A stretch of DNA of 64,000 nt, taken from positions 57,476,312-57,540,311 of the forward strand of contig OZ024870.1 of assembly GCA_964017185.1 (NCBI GenBank). Reading direction: 5' to 3'. The DNA is from Rugalucina vietnamica (Eukaryota > Mollusca > Bivalvia > Lucinida > Lucinidae). The translations under genes were made by a program, and so were the position numbers. Numbering within the stretch: the stretch's first letter is position 1; each line of letters begins with the position of its first letter. Shown here piece after piece: positions 1 through 10,648 of this stretch. Below the pieces are notes generated by a model that saw only the letters and a program-made list of their open reading frames with translations, was not told where the DNA came from and did no database searches.

Positions 1-396
1 GTTTTAAGTTCATTTAATCGACATCCATGTGGAATAGTACGACAACACAAGGGCATAGGGTCCACAATTGTTGTAAACTACATGTATTCAATAGAGACTC
101 TTAATGCAAACGAGGGTACGGTTATCAATACTGCAAATCTTGAAACTATTGCCACGCACACAAAGGCTTATGTTTCTTGCCTCACCACTGATGTAGATGG
201 AAACGTTTACGGATTTGTCCGTCCGAGTAACGAAGTACGTGTTTGGACTCCGGACCTTCAGCAATCGAGGACAATATTAACTAACAGAGACCTTGCCTCA
301 GATCCGATGAGCATGGTCTACAATGACCAGACTGAAGAACTGTATGTTGGTTACCGTGAACTGGATTTCATTGACCGTTTTCAGTTAATATTGTAA
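1..396 (+). CDS. TRIM-like protein, C-terminal end (partial, 5' end outside window)
   Basis: Frame 1 is open from base 1 and ends in TAA at 394-396, giving about 131 residues. The product matches, at roughly 90% by eye, the last 131 residues of the TRIM-like protein encoded on the minus strand at 34837-36768, including the end FIDRFQLIL. This part belongs to the C-terminal region predicted to form a beta-propeller-like fold; the B-box and coiled-coil parts must lie upstream of the window. The first ATG in frame is at 82, but the frame is open before it and aligned to the paralogue, so 82 is not the real start. A poly(A) signal AATAAA is at 417-422. The paralogue is in opposite orientation, and the 3' flanks are also related. 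No disabling change is visible in the part seen. Confidence 0.88.
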   Translation, partial: VLSSFNRHPCGIVRQHKGIGSTIVVNYMYSIETLNANEGTVINTANLETIATHTKAYVSCLTTDVDGNVYGFVRPSNEVRVWTPDLQQSRTILTNRDLASDPMSMVYNDQTEELYVGYRELDFIDRFQLIL

Positions 397-765
397 GAAT
401 ACATGTATGTGTTCTAAATAAATGAACAACCATGACAAAACTTGTTTCCATATCCGAAAATTAAGGCGTCGTTTTCTTTACATTTAGCGGCTGTATCCCT
501 CTACTTCATCCGCATCCCTCTGCTTACTGTTTTGGCTAGACCAGGATTGTTTCGTATTTGGTCGCAAACAATATACGTTCTCACGAATCCCGACTGAAAC
601 ACCGAACCAAACTGTTTTTCTCACAACGTGTCTCAGTGATTTCTAACATCCATTTTCTCATAAAGAGGACATTATGGCATCGCAACAAGTGTGTTCCACC
701 TTTCATCAAGTCTTTTTGTGATCATTCCCATTATTGGTGAATCAGTTATGGTCAGGTTGCCATTC
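397..765 (+). repeat. 3' flank shared by TRIM paralogue copies
   Basis: After the stop codon the sequence still aligns to the 3' flank of the minus-strand TRIM gene (reverse of 34836 down to about 34460). The part from about 640 also aligns to 48300-48400 in direct orientation. It holds the AATAAA at 417-422. It marks a locus duplication, not a gene. Confidence 0.8.
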
Positions 766-784
766 TGATTTTCATCAACCCAGA

Positions 785-945
785 AACCTCTATAGAGCAG
801 TGGTTATGTCACTCGCCCTGTAAACCAGGGATCGCAGGTTCGATCCTGGGCTTCTCTGGTATGTCGGATGAGACTATAAACGGAGTTCCCGTCTGCATAT
901 AACCTTAGCTGTTGGTGGGATGATAATCCCCAAATCAACCCAATC
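785..945 (+). mobile_element. tRNA-derived SINE, degraded
   Basis: A tRNA-like head has a box A-like stretch near 791-803 and a good box B, GGTTCGATCC, at 837-846. An anticodon-arm-like segment reads CCCTGTAAACCAGGG, so the head may descend from a tRNA-Thr (TGT). It is followed by a central segment (TCGGATGAGACTATAAACGG) resembling the conserved body of widespread invertebrate SINEs. The second SINE at 20224 has a different head and a similar body. The homologous flank at 48.4 kb lacks this insertion. The 3' boundary is uncertain. Confidence 0.6.
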
Positions 946-1019
946 ATCATTCACCAAAATATCAATGCATATTCTTCAAACCGGGGAGCTAAACCGGGAC
1001 AGTGAGAACATAGCTTAAG

Positions 1020-1290
1020 GTTTACATAGTGAACTACAGTCTATATAAATTGAAATGAAAACTCCCGACAGTCAAATAATTTTCATGATTTCCAAGAATT
1101 ATAGCGATTGTTATGTCTTCAATGATTACTCTGTATTGTCTGGAAATCAATACACGTCAGTGAAAGTAATGAAACTAACGTCAAACTCAACAAGCGAACA
1201 CCTCCATGTTGACAGTCTATTTGTATATACAACTCTCAGAAAATTAAGTTGGATGATTAATCAAATGAATACAAGAACGCATAGACTTAA
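1020..1290 (+). repeat. Direct duplicate of 48835-49025
   Basis: The stretch containing TACGTC-like and CTCCATGTTGACAGTC segments matches 48835-49025 in the same orientation with small differences. The copy at 48.8 kb has a hairpin element (48590-48838) inserted at its start that is absent here. The 97-codon reading frame across it is not conserved as protein between the copies, so it is not called a gene. Confidence 0.75.
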
Positions 1291-1291
1291 C

Positions 1292-1573
1292 ATTACGAAA
1301 AACTTGCCCATGCAATATAGAGATTTTTTTTTCAGCATTAAAAATTGAAAATTTAATTGGAAAAAAAAATGTTTTTAATATTTTGCTCAAAACATTGTTT
1401 GTGGGTACACCATAGAACCACCTCGCCGAGGCGGTTCTAACCCACGGTCTATGTTTTGGAGCAAAAAATAAGAAAAAATGGTAAAACCCTGTATACCCCA
1501 GTTTTACTATATATATAATTTTACTATATAGGGTTCTAGGGTGTATATGTTTCATGGACAGGTTTTCCTGATT
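1292..1573 (+). mobile_element. Hairpin MITE family A, copy 1
   Basis: About 280 bp. The 5' end ATTACGAAAAACTTGCCCATG and the inverted 3' end (CATGGACAGGTTTTCCTGAT) form an imperfect terminal inverted repeat of about 25 bp. The centre is a long palindrome around GAACCACCTCGCCGAGGCGG, flanked by ...CTCAAAACATTG / CTATGTTTTGGAG... arms. Other copies: 1998-2165 (decayed), 23005-23272, 25113-25388, 48590-48838, 54500-54735, 56134-56385 and 57383-57645. No coding capacity. Confidence 0.8.
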
Positions 1574-2259
1574 AAATACGAAGTGGGCAAACATTTTGCT
1601 ATACATGCTTAAATGAGTTAACCACTTAAAATGCCTAAGACTGTCCGGGAAAAGTAAGATATCAAATTTGATGGCGCCGTGTTCAACATCTTGAGGTTAT
1701 GGTGGCATCCCAGTGTCAGACAGAAGGCCCATTAAAATGAATATGACGTCCCATGATCATAACTGTTGATTGTTACGTTTAGCGAAAATGTTTCTTTTAA
1801 TCGGGCATGACTCCCGTTTTTCGATAGTTGACAATTGTTAATGAACCACTTAATAATTTTCCATGTTTGTAAAACTACCATGTACACGTATACCCACGTC
1901 TAATAGCAACTCACATAGAGCCGAATTGTACGCTTCTTTTCATCAGGAAAACACTGATGTCCGTGAAATGTATATCCCCTTAAACTTTTGTATAGAAAAC
2001 TAGGGTTTGCAGGCGTACATGTATACTTAACTTTCTTATTTTTGATACAAAACATGCATTGCGGTGGATACTCGTTTGAACTGTTAAAATTTTGCTGCTA
2101 AAATTTTCAATTTTTACAGCTGAAAAAATCTCTTAATCTTCCAGGGGCAAGTTTTCGTTTACAATAAAGTTGTGCTTTGGGGGCGTCCCATCTTGACTAC
2201 CGAAAGCAGTGCAATTTGTACAATTCAGAAGCTTCTTAATTATTATGCATATTTAAACT
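1574..2259. other. No gene seen; decayed hairpin element inside
   Basis: No coding signal was recognised. About 1998-2165 reads as a badly decayed reverse copy of hairpin family A, ending in ...GGGGCAAGTTTTCG. Confidence 0.5.
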
Positions 2260-3068
2260 ATCGTAAGGGGGCATTTGGTGCTTTCTTACAAATTCCTGCA
2301 AATACAAATATAGATCTGTGTTTTCTTTCAAAAAAGTCATTACTTAGATAAAATTCATCATGATTGAAATTTTTATCAAATCTTACCTCATACACAATGT
2401 TTGATCATACCATCTTATCTTTGAGAAGATTCAGTTTTATTAGAATCTGTCATTTTTTACAATTGCGTGCTTGTGTTTCTTCTCAAGAAAATATTTTATG
2501 TTGAGTTGCTTTACATTTGATTTCATAAACGCAGTTTTTTCTTTCGAAAATAGCTTTGATAATGATTAAAACTGTGTTCAAATTTGATACAATTATCAAG
2601 TAAAACGACGAAAATACCTCAACAATTTGAAAACTTACGCTTCTTTTGCTTTAGACAAGTACGAACGTATAAAATTGCAGGGGACTTGCTCAAAAATTAA
2701 ATTGGATTGGAAGAAGCAAACCACGTGTTGTTGCTTTTAAGTCGTCCACGTTCGTGCTTTATTAAATAGAACTCTGATTTTGTCTGATTCGAGTAAAGCA
2801 ATGACGAATTCATTGTCATGTTATTCCACTGTTTAATTTCACCGTCTGATAAATCCTAGAAACTCGGGTCACTGAAGACAGCTTGTCAGTTAAAGAAATA
2901 CAAGTGCGAGGAAAACTCATAAAATCAGGGGATGAAATTACTTTGTGCTCTACAATTGATAATAAAATTCGTGAAAATTCTAAACAAGAAGAGGCGTCGA
3001 TAATCTGGTCCCCCGATAAGCGACGTCAGTATGTCGACTTTATCAGTTTTTATTCAACTTCTACAAAT
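2260..3068. repeat. Inverted duplicate of 49328-50110
   Basis: The reverse complement of this block aligns along its length with 49328-50110, with substitutions and small indels. Similarity ends at about 3068, exactly where the nested repeat complex begins, so that complex was inserted after the duplication or breaks it. A 117-codon frame starting at 2883 is not preserved in the other copy, which carries indels there, so it is not called a gene. Confidence 0.8.
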
Positions 3069-3338
3069 TTTGTATGCACATTAACATTGACAAAGTCTAG
3101 CTTTGGAGTGTTACACATCTTTTTTTACAAAGTTGTAAATGAGTTATGGCCCTTGATGCGCATCAGAATTTTTTTTTCTGCTCAATTTCTTGAGAAGGAA
3201 TTGACAGAACTCGACGAAATTTTGTATGCACATTAACAGTGACAAGATCTAGCTTGAGATTGTAACACATCGTTTTTCGCAAATTTATAACTGGGTTATG
3301 GCCCTTGATGCATGTCAGACAGGGTTGTTTAATATTTT
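3068..3338 (-). repeat. Left arm of outer inverted repeat (CATCAAGGGCCATAAC units)
   Basis: Contains two reversed units of a 100-150 bp repeat marked by GTATGCACATTAACA, CAAGATCTAGCTTG and GTTATGGCCCTTGATG. It pairs in inverted orientation with the units at 7691-7927. The same unit family continues to 8530 on the other side. Confidence 0.75.
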
Positions 3339-3542
3339 TGTCTAACCCAGAGAGTTTTATGGGTTTTAGGTGGATGGGTTTTGAGGGTTTTATGAGTAAT
3401 GAATCAAATGGTTGTAGCCTAACTTTGATTTTTACAACTTACATAATATTGAAGACGAACATTGCAGACCCAGACTAAACAACAAAGAATATTGTTCTGG
3501 TGGATAAAAATTAAAATTGAGTTCCCCTAAAAGCAGTGATAA
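3339..3542 (+). repeat. Left arm of inner inverted repeat
   Basis: Begins TTGTCTAACCCAGAGAG and runs to AAGCAGTGAT. The reverse complement is found at 6400-6617 with few mismatches. The two arms bracket the hairpin-ended element at 3651-6355. Confidence 0.8.
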
Positions 3543-3650
3543 TATGTGAGCGAAGCACATGTATAACCAACCTCTATAGCATTTCTGCTTTTCTGTTTAG
3601 ATTTGATGACAGAAGTTTTGGTTGATTATAGTGTCCCAACATTAAGGAAA

Positions 3651-6355
3651 ACCAGAGGACCAATGGTCCTGTAAACGCTCACCTGAGATCAGTTGTATAT
3701 ACCAATAAACATGTTTGAATATTATGGAAAATAGCCCCAGTAAAATGGCAGATGAAGCCTTGGGGCCATGTCTTTCTTTTTCATAATAATCAATATCCTG
3801 TCCATTTGCCAATTTCCTGCAGGTTTTTCCCTTCAACTGACATTTTAACAGTTTTCTCCAATCAAAGGCATAGGCGACCTATGTTGACCTTGTCGTAAAA
3901 TAGGTCAATGTCACAACAGGGTCATGATTTACAGGTTCGTTTCATTAATAACATACCCCTGCAATGTCGCAAAATAAATTGACCCCGCACCCTACATTGC
4001 ATGGCTCATTGCTGGATGGTTATTAGTCTGGCCTGGATGAAACTTCTACAATTTGTGTATACATTTATGTGTTTTAAACTGGTAGTTTGTTTATATTGAT
4101 CGTGAGCAGTCCGATTGGACAGGAAGCTGTTTTCGGTATGTACCAAAATTCCGACAGAATTAATGTCAAGTTTTCCACTTTCGGCGATTGGTATTATGTA
4201 AGTACTGTGAATACTGCCACTTTCTGAACTGAATGTTATCCATTGACATCTATTTGATATACATTAAAACTTGTACCGCATTCGCAATACATATAAAGTT
4301 CAGAAATAATGATTAAATAGACGCTATTTCCTTCATTACAGACATATTTCAAGGAAGCAAAACTGCTCTTAATGTCTACTTCCATCTTAGTGTGCTCTCG
4401 CGCGTTTAATATTTGATTCGTTGAAGTTTCTCTTGGATGATTACTAATATAAGCCGTCTTGTTAAAATCGCCAGTCACACTATTTCAATCGTTTTCAAAA
4501 ACCATAAAATGTCCTTAATAAATATATGTTTAAGAATGTCATTACATAACTTAATACACTCTCATAGGCAGGTACACATTGCATTAGATACAAGGCTATC
4601 GTTACTCTCTTTAAATAATCATGTCAACTGTTAATGATATTCTCAGATGTCTAGTTTTTAAATTTGATAAACGTTCAGACAATTTATGTGCTGAAAACAT
4701 GCATTTGCATGGTAGTATTATACGGGGTAGTAGGTATAGTTAGATATTCCATTTCTACTTCAGTACTTCAGCGAATGTGATGTAAGTTTTAAGGTATCTA
4801 CAATAGATGCCAAAGAACAGCATTCATGTCAGAAACTGGCAATATTCACAGTACTTACAAAATACCAATCGCCGAAAGTTGAAAACTTGACATTAAATCT
4901 AGCAGAATTTTGGTACACGTCGAAAGCAGCTTCCTGTCCAATCGGACTGCTCACGATCAATATAAACAAACTACCTGTTTAACACACATAAATATATACA
5001 CAAATTGTAGAAGTTTCATCCAGGCCAGACTAATAACCATCCAGCAATGAGCCATGCAATGTAGGGTGCGGGGTCAATTTATTTTGCGACATTGCAGGGG
5101 TATGTTATTAATGAAACGAACCTGTATATATACATTGTAGTACCTTCATGCCAAGTTTCTTTGAAATCAGTCCACCCGTTCTGGAGAAGAAGATTTTTAA
5201 AGGATTTTACCATATATGGGCATGGCGGCCATCTTGGTCATGTGACCTGGATTATTTAAATACACATTGGTAACCTCATCCTATAGATGCTTCACATAAA
5301 ATTTGGCTTTGATTGGCTAAGTGGTTACAGAGGAGAGGATGTTTGAATATTATGGAAATATACAAGCATACTGCCCCGGGGTAGGGGCATATGAGCTCCT
5401 GGAGACCAATTTTTTCTTCAGAATCATTAATATTCAGTCCTACTGTGCATTTCCTGCAAGACTTTCACTTTAAATGACATTTTAAAAGTTTCCCCATTCA
5501 AATACATTAAGGACCTATGTTGACCTTGCCGTAAAGTACATATGTAGGTCAAGGTCATTGCAGGGTCATGATTTATATATACATTGTAGTGCTTGAGCCA
5601 TAGATGCTTCATGCCAAGTTTCCTTGAAATTTGTCCACCGGTTCCGGAGATGAAGATTTTTGAAGGGTTTTTACCATATATGGGCATGGCGGCCATCTTG
5701 GTCATGTGACCTGAATTATTTATATACACATTGGTTTCCCTTCCTTTAGATGCTTCACATAAAATTTGGCTTTGATTGGCCGAGCAGTTTCAGAGGAGAT
5801 GATGTTTGAATATTATGGTAATGTACATGTATATTGCCCCAGGGTGGGGGCATATGAACCCCTAGGGTCCATTTTTTTTTCAGAATCATTAATATTCAGT
5901 CCTACTGCCCTTTTCCTGCAAGACTTTCACTTTAAATGACATTTAAAAAGTTTTCCCCATTCAAATGCATTGGCAACCTATGTTGACCTTGCCGTAAAAT
6001 AGGTCAAGGTCATCACAGGGTCATGATTTATATATACTTTGTAGTGCTTGAGCCATCGATACTTCATGCCAAGTTTCGTTGAAATCGGTCCACTGGTTCT
6101 GGAGAAGAAGATTTTTAAAGGGTTTTTACCATATATGGGCATGGCGGCCATCTTGGTCATGTGACCTAGATTTCTTATATACACATTGGTTTCCCCTTCC
6201 TACAGATGCTTCCTATAAAATTTGGCTTTGATTGGCCACGGGGTTTAGAGGAGAACATCTTTGAAAATGGAGGACGACGCCTACGGACGACGGACGGACG
6301 CCGGGTGCCTACCTATCCTATAAGCTCACCTATGAGCCTTCGGCTCAGGTGAGCT
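3651..6355 (+). mobile_element. Hairpin-ended tandem-unit element, copy 1 (interrupted)
   Basis: Starts ACCAGAGGACCAATGGTCCT and ends in a stem-loop (AGCTCACC...GGTGAGCT, about 6323-6355). Inside are two to three imperfect units of about 480 bp carrying TGACCTTGCCGTAAAATAGG, GGTCATGATTTATA, GGCGGCCATCTTGG and TTTGGCTTTGATTGGCC. It is interrupted by a foldback element at 3932-5124. A second full copy is at 6619-7690 and fragments lie at 10300-10425, 12106-12525 and 18255-18956. ACGGACG-type runs precede the 3' stem. No transposase reading frame is seen, so it is probably non-autonomous. Confidence 0.75.
3932..5124. mobile_element. 1193-bp foldback element with TA target duplication
   Basis: Terminal inverted repeats begin CAGGTTCGTTTCATTAATAA. 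The arms (3932 to about 4240, and about 4795 to 5124) are identical for the first ~130 bp and near-identical for ~300 bp. It is flanked by TA at 3930-3931 and 5125-5126. Removing the element plus one TA restores the sequence found in intact units of the surrounding repeat (GATTTATATATACATTG). The TA duplication suggests mobilisation by a Tc1/mariner-type transposase (inference). The loop, 4241-4794, contains no recognisable transposase. Confidence 0.9.
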
Positions 6356-6399
6356 AATAACAGAAGCAGTATTACCTGTGATTTTAGCACATTTTGACT

Positions 6400-6617
6400 G
6401 TTATCACTGCTTTTAGGGGAACTCAATTTTAATTTTTATCCACCAGAACAATATTCTTTGTTGTTTAGTCTGAGTCTGCAATGTTTGTCTTCAATATTGT
6501 GAAAGATGTAAAAATCAAAGTTTGTTATAGATTTATAGGCTACAACCATTTGATTCATTAATCATAAACCCCCCAAAACCCATCCACCTAAAACCCATAA
6601 AACTCTCTGGGTTAGAC
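6400..6617 (-). repeat. Right arm of inner inverted repeat
   Basis: Reverse complement of 3339-3542, ending in ...CTCTGGGTTAGACAA. It directly abuts the second hairpin-ended element. Confidence 0.8.
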
Positions 6618-6618
6618 A

Positions 6619-7690
6619 ACCAGAGGACCAATGGTCCTGTAAACGCTCACCTGAGACCTGAGATATATACCAATAAACGTGTTTGACTAGAATGGTAATA
6701 TACATGTATATAACCCCAGGGCAGGGTCAGAGCAACCTCTAGAGTCAATTTCTTTTTTAAATCATGAAGATTCAGTCCATTTGCCAGTTTACTGCAAGTT
6801 TTTGCCCTTCAAATGGCATTGTAACAATTTTCCCCATTCAAATGCATGGGCGACCTAAGTTGACCTTGCTGTAAAAAGGTCAAGGTCATCCCAGGGTCAT
6901 GATTTATACAAACTTTGTAGAGCTCCACTGCCTGATGCTTCATGCCAAGTTTCAAAATCAAAGGCCTTCTGGTTCTGGAGAAGATTTTTAAAGGTTTTTG
7001 CTATTTATAGCCATGGCGGCCATCTTGGTCATGTGACCTTGACCATTTATACAAACTTTCATTTACTCTTCCTAAGAATGCTCCACATAAAGCTTGGCTT
7101 TGATTGGCCAAGCGGTTTCAGAGAAGAAGATGTTTGAATATTATGGTCATACACATGTATATAGCCCCAGGGCAGGGGCAGACGACCCTCTGGGTACAAA
7201 ATATTTTCATAAACATGAATATTCTGTCCATTTGCTCATTACAACCATGTTTTTGCCATTAATTGACATTTTCCTATTTTTTCCCATTCGAATGCATGGG
7301 CGGCGTAAGTTGACCTTGCCGTAAAAAAAGGTCAAGGTCATCCCAGGGTCATGATTTATACAATCTTTGTAGAGCTCTATTGCCTGATGCTTCATGCCAA
7401 GTTTCAAAATCATAGGCCTTCTGGTTCTGGAGAAGAAGATTTTTAAAGGTTTTTGCTATTTATAGCCATGGCGACCATCTTGGTCATGTGACCTGGACCA
7501 TTTATACAAACTTTCGTTCCCCCTTCCTAAGGATGCTCCACATGAAGTTTGGCTTTGATTGGCCTAGTGGTTTCAGAGGAGAAGATCTTTGAAATTAAGA
7601 ACGACGGACGACGACGGACGACGCCAGACGCTGGAGCATGATGATGGGTATACTATAAGCTCACCTGTGAGCCTTCGGCTCAGGTGAGCT
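6619..7690 (+). mobile_element. Hairpin-ended tandem-unit element, copy 2 (complete)
   Basis: Has the same start (ACCAGAGGACCAATGGTCCT) and the same terminal stem-loop (about 7659-7690) as the copy at 3651, with two internal units of about 450 bp. It sits precisely between the right inner arm and the right outer arm. ACGACGGACG runs lie just before the terminal stem-loop. No protein-coding signal. Confidence 0.8.
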
Positions 7691-8530
7691 AAAAATATTA
7701 AACAACCCTGTCTGACATGCATCAAGGGCCATAACCCCGTTATAAATGTGCGAAAAATGGTGTGTTACAATCTCAAGCTAGATCTTGTCACTGTTAATGG
7801 GCATACAAAATTTTGTTCTGTCAACTCATTCTCAAGAAATTGATAATACATCTTTGTAAAAAAGATGTGTAACACTCCAAAGCTAGAGTTTGTCAATGTT
7901 AATGTGCATACAAAATTTAGTCGAATTTTGTCAATTCATTCTCAAGATATAAAGCAGAAACGAAAGTCTGATGTGCTTCAAGGGCCATAACTGTTACAAA
8001 TTTGCACAAAAATGATGTGTTACATTCCAAAGCTAGAGTTTGTCAAACATTTAATATGCATACAAAAATTGGTCTAATTCTGTCATTTCTGAGCAGAAAT
8101 GAAATTCTGACGCCCCATCAAGGGCCATAACTCTGTTACAAATTTGCCAAAATTGACAAGAAACAATCCCAAGGTAGATCTTGTCAATGTTATTGTACAT
8201 ACATGTACAAAATTTGGTAAAATTCTGCCAATTCATCCTCAAGATATTGAGCGGAAACGACACTCTGACAGGCATCAAGGGTCATAACACAAATTTGGGA
8301 GAAAAGATGTATAACAATCCCAAGCTTTATTTTGTTACTGTTAATGTGCATACAAAATTCTGCCGAATTCTGTCAATTCATTCTGAAGATATAATTTGGG
8401 CTGAAAAGAAAATTTGATGTGCATTGAGGGCCATATCTCTGTTACAAATTTGCAAAAAAAGATGTGTAACAATCCCAAGCTAGATCTTGTCTTTGTTAAT
8501 GTGCATACTGAGGGGAAATGAAATTCTGGC
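7691..8530 (+). repeat. Right outer arm and six imperfect tandem units
   Basis: Six diverged units of about 95-150 bp are marked by AAGCTAGATCTTGTC-type words near 7785, 7880, 8030, 8170, 8320 and 8478, each followed by GTTAATGTGCATACAAAAT. The first two units pair with 3068-3338 in inverted orientation. The short reading frames here are by-products of the repeat. Confidence 0.75.
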
Positions 8531-8625
8531 ATCTAGCCAAATTTGGTTAAAACCTAACTTATGAGTGGTAACAGAATTATGGAAGGACAGAATAATGGAT
8601 CTATGGAAGGACAGAGTGAATCCAG

Positions 8626-8657
8626 TATAGCCCCACTTTTTTCAAAGTGGGGCTATA
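8626..8657. repeat. Short perfect stem-loop at end of tandem element
   Basis: TATAGCCCCACTTT and AAAGTGGGGCTATA form a 14-bp stem with a very short loop. It follows ATGGAAGGACAG direct repeats and appears to be the 3' end of the tandem-unit element. A terminal hairpin would fit a Helitron-like end, but no flanking evidence settles this. Confidence 0.6.
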
Positions 8658-8925
8658 ATAAATAGTAGTACCACAAATAGTTTTACATAGAACCTGCAAC
8701 TTTGAATGTTTTGAATAAAATAGTTTTGTGATACAATTTTGACATTAAACAAAGCATGTAACATATAAAGATTTATTTTAAGATGAGGACGTTTGTTTTC
8801 AGGCTCATTGCAGTAGAAATTATTTATTCCTCCATTTAACACCTAGTTACAGTGCTCGGACATCAACATAATTATCGTGGTATGTGCACAGTGTATGCTG
8901 TGTTATGTTCAATGTGCAATGTTAT

Positions 8926-9144
8926 GAGCCACCTCGTGGGAAAACCAACAATGTGGTTTCAGAACAGGCCCGACACAAACCGGCCTGCACAGTCACAGAA
9001 GCAGGCCAGAACCTTAAAATTTTGGATTTAAGAAGAAGAGGGATTGTACTATCCGTTTAGCGAAAACAAAGGCACTGATCAGCGAAGCTGATCTGCGCCT
9101 TTTTTTCGCATATGCAGATTGCTGGTTTTCCCACGCGGCAGCTC
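8926..9144 (-). mobile_element. Hairpin MITE family B, copy 1
   Basis: Terminal inverted repeats GAGCC..CTCGTGGGAAAACC, with a 4-bp TTAT duplication at 8922-8925 and 9145-9148. The central stem is a shortened CTGATCAGCGAAGCTGATC. Other copies: 10649-10882, 34157-34359, 37098-37331, 46287-46520, 52249-52482, 54038-54076 (fragment), 55125-55315 (decayed), 55540-55774 and 56746-56958. Flanks of intact copies are ATTT, ATAT, ACAT or TTAT. No coding capacity. Confidence 0.88.
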
Positions 9145-9350
9145 TTATGATAATGATACATTACAGGCTAAATCTGCGTGGCTCTTTGCTTGGCCATGCG
9201 AGAAAGTAAATTTGTAACAATGCCTTGTTTGTTAAAGGTAATTCACATGTACATATAGATGGCTTTGTTAGTTGTTTGCATCTGCCAATTTTCAGATCTC
9301 AGGCTGCAGGAGTTTCTGAAAACCCCATCATTTTCACTTTTTCCCCCTTT

Positions 9351-10292
9351 AAGGATGTTAACATTTGACATTTCGGAACTTCCGGTTTTTCTTTTCTTGA
9401 ATATCTCGTAAACGGTTGCAGATATTTTCCTAATATTTTATATTTGGATACATATTGATGATATGCATTGAATGAGCCATAAAAATTGTCGATCTAAGAA
9501 ACTTCATTTTTTTCACCCCATTTTCTGCAACTTTTCAGAAAATTTTAGTTGACAGTAAAATTTAGGGGGTAGGGTAGATTAAACTTAAATATTACACATC
9601 TTCAAATTAATTGCACTAGTTCGATGTTAATTTTAGCAGCAATATATGTGTACATGGTCTTCTAAGTCATTTGTTGTGTCTTTGGTGTGCTGGTGTAAAA
9701 ATTTTAGGTGGTTTTATGAAATGGGCTTTTAGAAACAAAACAGCCGAAGAAAGGCTGAAAATGGCGATTTTCAAGTTGTTGGCTCTCTCTAATATGCTCA
9801 CTACCCTATATATTTCTTTCTTTTATTCGAACAACATCACCAAGTTCTATGTTGTGTGAAAATACAAGAAAAAGTTTGAATCAACAAATACGGGTTTGGC
9901 ACATTTCAAAATAATGATTTTTTCCGACTTTTCAAGTATGGGGGTAGGGTTGGAAAAGGAATCCTTAAATTTTGTCATCCACTTCAAGTTGCAAATTTTT
10001 CTATGCTTTTGGTCCAAAATAGTCTGCGTTACATAAATATTATGACTTTTGAAAGCATTCTAAGTGTATTTTTGTTCAAGACTGGTATGTTTCAAATAAT
10101 TAAAAATTAAATTAATTTTACCAAATTTAAAACATGGTGCTCAGAGGTATCATTCAGAGGCCTGTAGCTTGAAAAAATGCACACTACCCTATATTTATTT
10201 TGTTTTCAAATGTCTTGTGTTGTATTTTGGAATCAAAAAAGAGTGGTTAGAAAAAAAGTTTGAACACTTTTTCATTGGCAGCGAACATCCTT
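9351..10292. other. Unassigned stretch bounded by short AAGGATGTT inverted ends
   Basis: AAGGATGTT at 9351 and AACATCCTT at 10284-10292 could be terminal inverted repeats of a ~940-bp element. The interior holds two diverged copies of a CACTACCCTATAT...TGTTGTG...AAAGTTTGAA stretch (about 9800 and 10185). No gene recognised. Confidence 0.35.
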
Positions 10293-10480
10293 AAAACCAA
10301 AGTTTCCAAAATTGACCTTGCCATAAAATAGGTTAAGGTCATCCTTGGGTCATTATTTGAACAAATTTATTATGATGGGCTGGAGTACCCGATGGTACAT
10401 ACCAAGTTTCAGGAAAATCAGCTCAGTATCTAATGTCCTTCAGTCAATTTCATTTTTGATTTGTCCCTCTGTTTATTTAC

Positions 10481-10612
10481 CATTTTTGCATTATCGGCTG
10501 GTTTCCAGCTTTGAAAAAATCAATTTTGGAAAAACAGGTAAATATTCTGGTTACTTGTATTTCAAATATTTATTTTTTTGTAAGCTGGGATTCAGCCGAT
10601 AATGCAAAAATG
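10481..10612. mobile_element. Palindromic MITE family D
   Basis: Near-perfect palindromic element. The left end CATTTTTGCATTATCGGCTG is mirrored at the right end (CAGCCGATAATGCAAAAATG), with GGTTTCCAGC / GCTGGGATTC and CAGGTAA...GGTTACTTG inside. Related copies are at 24459-24646, 24706-24776 and 24990-25072. It is preceded by a fragment (about 10300-10425) of the hairpin-ended element. Confidence 0.7.
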
Positions 10613-10648
10613 TCGAATCAAGAGTCACCTCCACCTTGGTTGCTACAT

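Noticed and set aside
82..396. Complete small protein starting at ATG 82
   Set aside because: The frame is open and homologous upstream of 82, so this is the tail of a longer protein.
790..850. tRNA-Thr gene
   Set aside because: The acceptor stem does not pair and the sequence runs into a SINE-like body; treated as a SINE head.
2883..3236. 117-codon protein
   Set aside because: The duplicate at 49.3 kb has indels there and the 3' half is a dispersed repeat.
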